Source of the DNA: Varanus komodoensis
Taxonomy: Eukaryota; Chordata; Lepidosauria; Squamata; Varanidae
Length of the DNA stretch: 64,000 nt
Assembly: GCF_004798865.1 (NCBI RefSeq)
Contig: NW_025336480.1
Location: 14,488,980-14,552,979 of the forward strand
Direction: 5' to 3'
The notes under the pieces are model-generated. The model saw only the letters and a program-made list of their open reading frames with translations. It searched no databases and was not told the DNA's origin. This document shows, piece after piece, positions 55,559 to 64,000 of this stretch (positions are counted from its first letter, which is position 1; each line of letters begins with the position of its first letter). A program made the position numbers and the translations under genes.

Positions 55559-56632
55559 CTATTTCACAAAAAGTCTATTAGTAGTACGAAAAGATTCAGT
55601 GCGGGATCTGTAAAAGGCCAAGCAGCGGCGAACATCAAGCGTGTGTAAAGCACATTCTATCGGGGTCAACAGCGACGGAAAGAAAGCCGGTAGAACGATA
55701 TCCTGATTCAGGTGCAACAATGTAGCCACCTTGGGTAAAAAGGAGAAATCCATCCGAAGGACAACTTTTTCCTTATGGAAGTTCAGAAATGGTGGGTTTA
55801 TGCGGAGAGCACAAAGCTCGCTAGCTCTTCGTGCTGATGTAACTGCTACTAGAAAGGCAGTTTTCCATGACACCAGGCGTAAGTCCGCAGTTGCTAAAGG
55901 CTTGAACGGTGGTTTGGTAAGCGCTTGGAGTACTACGGAAAGACTCCACGTCGGCATGGCAGGGCGAATAGACGGATGTAAATTTTGTAGTCCCTTAATG
56001 AAGCGCCGAACCAGCGGTTGTGAGAAGACTGATAACCTGTGTATAGTGCCACGATAATGGGACATAGCGGCTGCATAAACTTTGATGGATGACGGTTTAT
56101 GTCCCTCATGATGCAAATGTAAAAGAAATTGTAAGATATTGGTGACTGAAGCCGTTGCAGGGGAGAACAAATGGCACTCCGCAAAAGAGGAGAATCTTCT
56201 CCATTTAGCCGTATAGGAATGACGAGTGGACGGTCTTAATGCAGATTCGATAATCGCCTGAATTTCTCTGTCGGTAGGCATTGGTATCGTGATATTCGCT
56301 GTCGAATTCGAAGTCGGAGCTGCATATACCGTGTGTTGAGTGAGGTCACCCATAGCGTGAGGTGTCCCCGGTACCGACTCGGTGACGTGAACCAGGTGAT
56401 TCGCCATGCCGTCAGCTTCAGAGAGAATATATCCGGATGGTGGATCGCTCCTCCTTGTTGTGTTAACAAGTGCGGGAGAGTTGGTAGATGAAGGAACATT
56501 CTTCTGGACAGCAGCAAGAGAGCGGTAAACCATGGTTTTCTCGGCCACCACGGAGTCACTAGTATCCCCGTAGCCCTGTCCTGGGCTATTTTTGTTACCA
56601 CTCTCAACAAAGTGGGATTGGAGGAAACGCAT
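55559..56632 (-). pseudogene. DIRS tyrosine-recombinase region (fossil)
   Basis: Encodes a phage-integrase-type fold: an N-terminal core-binding part with STRHSYTAKWRRFSSF and LLHLHHEGHKPSSIKVYAAA, then a catalytic-domain start with KTAFLVAVTSARRASELCAL. This is the usual DIRS recombinase layout and last coding part of the element. Part of the broken element at 54661-60706. Confidence 0.8.
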
Positions 56633-58500
56633 AAAAAGTTATGTTGCTCCAAGGGACCATGAGAGCATTTCCCATTGATCCTGGCCCGACGCCCGCTCTG
56701 GAACAGTAAAGGGCACACAGGCTGTTCTGTCGCGTGGCAAACAGGTCCACATCCGGATAACCCCACAGGCGGAAGAGTCCCTCGCAAAGTTGTTTGTCCA
56801 ACTCCCATTCGTGGGTTGTCGACATCTGTCTGCTTAATGTATCTGCTTCGACGCTGTAAGCGTGATGTTCCTCGGTATGCACCAGTCCCAAATGTCCATC
56901 GATAGGCGTGCTAAGGCTGGAGATTTTGTGCCCCCCTGCTTGTTGATGTAGAAAACTGCCGCTATATTGTCTGATGCAATTTGGACAATTTGATGGCATA
57001 ACACAGTCTCGAAAGCCTTGAGGGCGTTGAAAATCGCCAGAAGTTCCAGGAAGTTGATGTGTTTCCTCGCCTCTCGTCGGTTCCAAGTACCTTGGACCTG
57101 AAGTCCCGAACATGCTGCACCCCATCCCAGGAGGGATGCATCGGTGTACAGAGTTGTTGTCGGCCGAGGTGGTCAAAACAGGGTGCCGACTGACAGGTTG
57201 TCTGTGATGGTCCACCACGTTAAAGTGTGAAGGACTGCATGCGGGATCCGAATCTGCTTGGTGGCAGGAGCTTGTTGCAGTTGAAAAACAGTGTTGAAGA
57301 ACAGTTGAATGGGTCACATACGTAACCTGGTATACGGGACAATGGCAATAGCAGTAGCCATATGCCCCAGTAGTCTCTGAACGGACAAGGCTGGAACCGT
57401 TCTGAGTAATCAAATCCGATGAATATGGCTGCATAAAGCATTCTGATGTTCCGGTGGGAGGAAAGCTTTTTCCCGTGTCGAGTCAAGTCGTGCCCCAATG
57501 AAATCGATGACCTGCGTGGGAATAAGGGTCAATTTGTCACGGTTAATGAAGAGGCTGAGAGCATCAAGCAAAGTGCAGGTCATTTGTATATCAGACAAGA
57601 GAGCTTGTTCGGATTGCGAGACGATCAGCCAGTCTAAGTATGGGTAAATCTGTACTCCGCGAATCCGCAAGTGTGCGCATACCGGTGCCATACACTTTGT
57701 AAAGACTCAAGGGGCTGTGGCCAAGCCAAAGGGTAGGACGTTAAACTCGAACAGGTCGGATCCGACAGTAAAACGTAGAAAGCGTCTGTGTGAAGGATGT
57801 ATGGAAATATGAAAATAAGCATCCTTCAAATCCAGTGAGGCGAACCAATCCTCTCTTTTCAATAATGGAAGAATGTTCTCTAAAGTGGTCATCTGGAACT
57901 TCCTTGGTTTGATGTACTTGTTAAGAGTTCGTAAGTCCAGGATCAGACGGAGACCACCATCCCTTTTTGGGACCGTAAAATATCTGGAATAGAATCCATG
58001 CAATCCTTCTGAGCAGGACAATTTTCGAATCACTCCCTTGAGAAGTAGCTGTGAGACTTCATCGCGTAGCACCGATGAAGAAGGTGTGAAGCGAATTGGG
58101 CTCGAAGGAGGGATAACATCGAATTCTATCCTATATCCGAACGAGATGATAGATAACACCCACCTATCAGATGTAATGGACTCCCAAATGGGGAGTCAGC
58201 CCTGGAGCCAGTCCCCAAGAGGGAGAAGGGAAGGTGGTGCTGGAATAGAGAGGATGGTTCGCGCAAGCCGTCAACGTGGGCGTTTATCGGTATCGAATCG
58301 CCTACGGCCTTGCGAAAAATGCTGTTGTGCTTGCTGCCTCCGACGCTGCCGTTGTTGTTATTGTTGGGTTTGAGGGTAGTTTTGCTGGCGCAGATAATAT
58401 GGTTGATTCCGGTAGGATGACCGGGACCACTGCCACTTACGTTTTTGCAGGAGCTCCATGCTGCGTGCGGTTAGGCGTGATTCATGAATCGGCTTTAATT
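56604..58500 (-). pseudogene. DIRS reverse transcriptase / RNase H region (fossil)
   Basis: Reverse-transcriptase signatures are clear at 57707-58159: FTVPKRDGGLRLILDLRTLN, SLDLKDAYFHISIHP and FNVLPFGLATAP. An RNase H-like part follows toward 56604 (IRQYSGSFLHQQAGG). A methyltransferase domain known from some relatives was not identified. Extents are approximate and the region is not intact. Confidence 0.8.
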
Positions 58501-60298
58501 TTTGGTCAGTCTTCTGGTGGAACGGACTGGTACCATCAAAAGACATTTCCTTGATTCTGCGCTTCATCTCATTGGGGAAATTACAATTGCGTAGCCACGC
58601 ATGTCGGCGTAGCGAGATGGCATTGACGAGGGTCCTTGAATCGGTGTCTACATGGTGACAAGTGGTAGACAGCTGTTGTACCGCCACCTGCATCGCCTCC
58701 TTAATAAAAACCCTGGCAAGGTCCGCTTGGTGGTCCGGAAGGGAGGAAGCGACGTTATCCAGTTTCTGCATGATAAAGTACTGGTAACGTGCCAGTGTCG
58801 CTTCGTAGTTCGATATGTGCACGCCGAGTCCGGAGGCCGCATAGACTTGGCACGCAAGCATATCAATTTTCCTCCCTTCCTTGTCCCAAGGAGCGGTATG
58901 TCCCCTGGACTCCCTGCCCTGAGAGAATTCAACCACAAGAGAGTTCGGTTTTGGGTGACGGAGCAGGAAGGGAATGTCATCGTCCCGAACTCTATACATA
59001 GCCTCATATCTGCGGGAGGTTGCTTGTGGTTGGGCCGGTTGGTCCCAGGGTTGGACCATAGCCTGGCGCAGTGTAGTTATAAGCGGCAGAGCTATGGATG
59101 CGGACTACTCTCCCCAAACGACATCATAGAAGCGATCTGTCGAAGGGCCTGGCTGTTGATGGGTTTTGATTTCAAGCAAACGAACCAAGCGGGACATGAG
59201 CTCTGTGAACGAAACATGAGGTTCATCGGGTGAAGCAGGCCCTTGATATACGACAGCCACATCAGGGAATGTGGAGTCGACCTCCGAGTCCTCGGAGTCT
59301 TCCACGTAGTGCGGCCGGTCATTGTTTGAGGAGGAGGAGGTTTCAGGGGAGGCTGGGCGCCTCATCTCCGTACGCCTGGAGGTGGATGGCACATCCCTCA
59401 GGACCGATGGTGATCTCTGCTCACGAGGGAAATAGGGATATGGCTGGTACCCACCCCAGCTGGGGGGAGCACCATATCCTGGAATCAACCAACTTTCATC
59501 TCGACGCTCAGATGAACAGCTGCGATCTCTAGGAGGTAATGGTGAGGCCACATGAGATTCAGTCGGTGGAATGGGTGTTGGTGAGCGTTCCCTCAGTGGG
59601 GAGTCTCTGATTTCTCCATCAGAGATGGACTCCCGAAGTGGCTCCTCCTGTTGCTGGGAAGGCATGCTCGCAGGCCGAGTGGTTGGCCTGGGGGATCCTG
59701 GTGGTGTCACCTGCATAACGAGTTGCAGGGCTGGTCCCAAGGGGGTCGGTACCGTGGCGGCCGTCGGTATTGAAAAGCCCGATGAACCTGAGCCTTGTTG
59801 TTTTGGGCGGTCAGGTTTCTTGCTCTTGCAAGCGGGCTTATCCACCTTTTCCTTCCTCAACTTCTTATGGGTGGAAGTTTTATCCAGACTGGTATGCTTG
59901 CGCTTCTCCCGTTTCTTAGTCGGAAGAGAAGGCAGAGACTGAGCCCCCATAGAAGCGGCGCCCTCGTCCGAAGGACGCTGAGGAGGGTCGGCAGAGGTCG
60001 AGGAAGGATGCTTCGCCAGAGCGCTCACAGTGGAGGAGGAGCACTGAGGAGGCGCGGACGAAGAGGAAGCAGGCCGTAGGAGCAGTTGGTCGGACTGTAT
60101 TAATGCCTGATCCCATAGGAGCTTTCTGAGACGATTCTCCCTATTTTTCCGCGCCTGCTTGGTAAATGCCAAGCAATGACCGCACTTGTCAGTCCTATGC
60201 CCCTCACCGAGGCAGAGGAGGCATAGATCATGTGGATCGGCCAGCGACATTTTAGATCCACATTCAATACATTTGCAGAATGCCACCTGCTGCACCAT
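58358..60298 (-). pseudogene. DIRS gag-like region (fossil)
   Basis: Starts near 60298 with a cysteine/histidine-rich segment (CIECGSKMSLADPHDLC, then CLGEGHRTDKCGHC) followed by a basic, Ser/Pro-rich stretch and an acidic tract (EDSEDSEVDSTFPDVAVVYQ). This is the usual look of vertebrate DIRS ORF1 proteins, which probably bind nucleic acid. Part of the broken element. Confidence 0.75.
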
Positions 60299-60346
60299 CG
60301 CGGAAAAATGAAGAAAAGAGGACAGTATAGAGGGTAAGATTTTACC

Positions 60347-60403
<57 letters not shown>
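60347..60403. repeat. Palindromic (CT)n(TA)n(GA)n microsatellite
   Basis: About ten CT units, about eight TA units and about eleven AG/GA units follow each other, making a perfect self-complementary arm pair. It sits between the 5' terminal repeat and the gag-like region of the DIRS element. Confidence 0.92.
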
Positions 60404-60504
60404 ACTCAAGAAGAAAACGGACAGAATCGGGGAGAAGAACAAACTTGGAATAAGAGAAGTTTAAAATTTTTGAGAAAAGACAACGAAGAGGTACAGATCT
60501 ATAG

Positions 60505-60706
60505 CGAGAGACAAACAGGCACGAGGCACAGTGAACGGCGGTCGCAAAGACTGAGCAAAATGGCGGACACTCCACTCTATTTATACCACAAAGGGGGAGG
60601 GGAGCAGAGTTTTCCCGCCAAAAACTGTTAGCTTTCTAATCTTCCGGCCTAGGCACTGCGCAGGCGCAGCAACCCATATGTGTGATGCACAGAGGCCACG
60701 ACGAAG
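60505..60706 (-). repeat. DIRS inverted terminal repeat, 5' end of the element
   Basis: The reverse complement reads cttcgtcgtggcctctgtgc, acacatatgggttgctgcgc, then a TATA-like ggtataaatag and ccgccattttgctcagtctt. The TATA-like box, upstream of the gag-like region and in its direction, is the likely promoter. Confidence 0.85.
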
Positions 60707-63700
60707 AACAATAGTGCTCACACAGGAGAAATGCAATTGTAAGGAAAACTACTTGCATGAGAAAAGGAATGGGCACTTATAAGACAAATGAAAAGCATTA
60801 TAAAGCATGGTGAAACTTTCCAGGCCACAAAGGACATTAACTGAATTTTTCAGCTGGACACTATTTGAAACACATGAAATATATTGCTGTCAAAAATGTT
60901 CTTTACAAGAGCTGAATAGTGTAACACATGCTCTACATTTTGTACCAAATGACCTATGGCACTGCTGGACAACCAGTTCCTTGTACATGCCTCTGGGGTT
61001 TTATCCTCAATCAAGATGGAATTATTTATCACACATATGTTGACAATTCATCAACTTTCCAGGCAGCCAAGCTCTGACTGACTTTTCAGTGTCTCCTTAA
61101 GAGCAATTTACTGTTATATCACTGCTGATATTTGTGCGGTAATGCTTCTAAAAAGATTAGGTATCCATGTGCATTTCTACAGAAGCTTTTCTAGTGTAAG
61201 CTGTGGAGTTCCCTCCTGTAAGCAATGCAAAAGAATAGGTGATGGAGGACAGATAACATCCAGGCCTCTACTCAATCTGCAGCTGCCTCATCTGTAAATT
61301 CCTGCCAGCAGTAGTGCCGTTGCGTCTTGTTTCGCCTGTCTTTAGCTTTGCTTGCATACTCCATCTTATTTGTCTGACTGTAGCACTTGCTGCTGAGTGT
61401 GTGCACCCGGGGATTGTGCAGTGCTGTGGCTGGATTGGGGCTGGAGCTTCACCTGTGCTAGGATCAGCCCTGGGGGAAGGTCCGTAAAGAACCAGATTTG
61501 GTTGGTGGTGGGGCTGGCTGCAGTGAGGCAACACTGAAGGAGGCTGGCTTGTGGGGGAGTCACTTTGGGGGATCACAAGGGCAAGGGCCACCCTTTAGCA
61601 TCTTGGCTGCGCAGAGTCCTTTACCCCTCACAGGGTATGTCCCTTGGGAGGACGCTAAGGGGGTCAAGCCAGGAGCCAAATCTCTGCAGTGATGGTTAGC
61701 AGAGGTATGGTATTGGAAGGAGGGCTAGCCAGGGGAAGGGGAATGAGGTACGGATAACTAAGGGCAGTGCTAAGATTCAGGCCTCATCCCACTCTCATAC
61801 TTAGTGGTCACCCTATTGCCCTGCCCTTGATGGACCAGATGCTGCTTTTAAATGCCAGACTGATACAGAATAAGACTGTCCTTAATTAGTACTTTAGAAA
61901 TTTCATTTCTATATGGTTCAATAGCCAAAGTTCTCTGGGTGCTTTGCAGGAATTTACAAAAAGAGTAGCCACACTTACAGCAAAATACATCATAAACTTG
62001 TTCTTGATCCTAAGAACAACTTTGTGGGATGTTGTGTAGGCTGACAAATAGTTGACTGATTCACATATAATGCTAAGCTATGGAGTGGTCTGTCAAACCT
62101 GTCTTCTGTCTAAACTCCTCTTTGCAAATAAATCAGAATTTGTTAACCAACTACAAATGGCAAAAGAACCCATTTGTTAATTGTTGGCCTATGAAGTCTG
62201 GCTTATTTAAATCATGGCATGATAAATCTGAACCAGAACTATGGCTTATCCTTGGGATGCTTTTTATGTCATTCACCCTGAAAGCATGCCCAACAAGAAC
62301 AACCTGGGAAAAAAAAACCCACAAAACTCTGAAGCCTGAGAAGAGAGAAACAATCCAGGAACAGGGAAAACAAGATGCAAGACAACCCATGACTAGAATA
62401 ATGAACCATGGTTAACATAAACCATGGCTTAGCATTACAATGAAAATAGAGCTAGCAACTGGTCCAAGATTAGCAAATGTGCTCATGGGTGACTAGAGAT
62501 CTGAAGGGGTCTCCCCAAGCTAACTTAATTACTATATCATGCTACTTTCCCAGAGAACCATTATTTAAAACTCTTAAAACCATTTATAGCAATTATCCTG
62601 CCTTTCCTAGAGACACTAACCATGGAATGCTCCCGTTTTATCCTCATGAGAATCTTCTGAGTGGCTGGAAAAGAGTGACTGGCCCACAGTCACTGTGAGC
62701 TTCATGGTTAAGCAGGAGCTTCATCTTTGCAGGAACTCCAGTGCAATGTATCCCCAGCCATTTGGAATAGAAATGTATATCAGCTGTACAGATTATGTTA
62801 AAGCTGTTTTGTCTATATTGCACTGATTGTCAGGGGTATTTCACTCCATTACATTGCCATTGGTAGAATTGGACTTTTTAAAAAGATGCACAAGAATTTC
62901 ATTCTACTTGTGCTAATGCACAGTACAGCAAGTATGAATTTGTACAAATTCCCCCAAACTTTTTTTAAAAGTCTACAGCTCTTGGACTCTATGCCTCTTT
63001 AAAAAAGCCAGCCTGCTGTAGAATCCTTAGATGAGATGCACAGAAATCCAAACTCATTTGAATTTGTTCCAGATTTCCCCAACATCTGGAACAGATTAAA
63101 AAGGTCTTTTGGAAAAACAAAGCAGTGTTATTTGTTTTAAGAGTATCTTCCAATGCTGTCAATTTTACCTAAGTATATCATTTCAGAACTATAGCACTTT
63201 CTAATGAAATCTGAATTATTTTTATTAGAAGTAGGGCTTTTCTGCCAGTTTTTCAAAGAATCAAAGAAATGGGCATGCATACTAATAATGAAATCCAAGA
63301 AAGAATGGCTGCAATATTTTTAGTGGTATATAAAATTAAAAATATAAAGTCTAGCTAAGGTAGGAACACTGATTTGCATTTTTATTCTTGTCCTGTTGCC
63401 AAAGTATATGCCACAGCAAACACTTACTGCTCTCAATCCTCAGCTGCCAGTGTTGAACCACTACTGGAATAATTGGCCAAATGAAAAAGAACTGGGGACA
63501 GGGAAAGTTCACAGGAAAGCAAAGGCCCTATAATTCAGTCGGCAAGCCTCATTATTCCTCCACCCCATTTAAAATTTGAAGCCAGGGGATGTGTGCATAA
63601 GCATATACTCTGCACAGACTGAACAAAATGGTTATTTATTTTGTAAGGCGCTGAAATGAGAAAGTAGGCAGATGTTCTTAAGGTCCCCACTTTTAAAGAG

Positions 63701-64000
63701 CTATGTAAAAGCTCAATAAGAGCAACTCTTTCCTGGAAAATGTTAAAACATTAAAAGCAAATAAAACTGTATCTCTCATCTCTTTAACAAGAGAAAAATA
63801 ACTTTTTAACCCAGTAACAACAAGGAAAATATCACAAGCAAGGATGCAAGGAAGTGTGTGTCTTGCCATCAGTGCTTTTCTAGGAACTACTCAATCATGT
63901 CTCCATGACAGCTGCAAACTATATACATATAGTAAAACCATGGGAATTTAGCCGCTAACTGAAGGGAAAACTGGATTTAAGCAGCAATTTTAAATGCCAC
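60707..64000. other. COL23A1 long intron, right part
   Basis: No exon found. It holds a possible MITE at 62068-62437 and an old LINE/SINE-like fragment at about 62590-62730 (gactggcccacagtcactgt, gagcttcatggttaagcagg). The rest is A/T-rich and unassigned. Confidence 0.5.
62068..62437. mobile_element. Possible MITE with inverted ends
   Basis: The left end tataatgctaagctatgg and the right end (reverse complement) tgtaatgctaagccatgg are inverted repeats about 370 bp apart. Further accatggtt text inside the right arm is common in reptile MITEs. No convincing target duplication. Confidence 0.45.

Larger units (their letters stand above)
54661..60706 (-). mobile_element. DIRS-type tyrosine-recombinase retroelement, structurally near complete
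   Basis: A 6.05-kb element in minus orientation. Order 5' to 3' is: inverted terminal repeat, gag-like region, reverse transcriptase with RNase H, tyrosine recombinase, internal complementary region, inverted terminal repeat. DIRS elements replicate through a circular form and integrate by the recombinase, so no target duplication is expected and none is seen. The two terminal repeats differ by about 7% by eye, which suggests a moderately old insertion. The coding part is broken, with a handful of breaks. It lies in the same sense as COL23A1, within an intron. Confidence 0.88.

Noticed and set aside
1-64000. CRISPR arrays, operons, riboswitches and other prokaryotic features
   Set aside because: The window is intron-rich vertebrate DNA; the only regular array is the exon duplication at 7320-8826.

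Overview
The window is a 64-kb piece of vertebrate nuclear DNA, almost certainly from a squamate reptile (lizard or snake). The lineage call rests on repeats: a tRNA-derived Sauria-type SINE with a BovB-related tail, 3' ends of BovB/RTE LINEs, L2/CR1-type LINE tails, several hAT-type MITEs and a DIRS-type element. Species cannot be named from sequence alone.

One host gene is visible, on the minus strand: the middle of the transmembrane collagen gene COL23A1 (collagen XXIII alpha-1 chain). Fifteen exons can be placed between 36336 and 2533. All are in phase 0, carry AG/GT splice sites and encode Gly-X-Y triplets. The most 3' one runs into the noncollagenous stretch GDTVVIDYDGRILEALK. The gene continues past both ends of the window: the N-terminal cytoplasmic/membrane part lies beyond 64000 and the remaining collagenous part and C-terminus lie before 1. 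No other host protein or RNA gene was found.

The most unusual part of the host gene is 7163-8826. A single collagenous exon, which as I recall occurs once in human COL23A1 (21 codons), is present here as six tandem copies (one of 72 bp, five of 63 bp), repeated about every 150-154 bp with introns of only 87-91 bp. A decayed seventh copy lies at the 3' end. One copy has lost glycines and would interrupt the triple helix. A Sauria SINE interrupts the array between the third and fourth copies. Because every copy is phase 0 at both ends, any number can be included without a frameshift, so the length of this collagenous segment can vary by lineage or by splicing.

Layout: 1-2532 3' intron with old LINE/SINE pieces; 2533-12324 nine exons plus the relic; 12325-20302 an intron with a decayed hAT element, L2/CR1 and L1-type fragments, then two exons around a BovB fragment; 20303-36336 four more exons in large introns with nested SINE/LINE insertions; 36337-64000 a single long intron holding two clear hAT MITEs (46887-47293 and 54172-54389) and a 6-kb DIRS-type tyrosine-recombinase retroelement (54661-60706) that keeps both inverted terminal repeats and the internal complementary region, and lies in the same orientation as the host gene.
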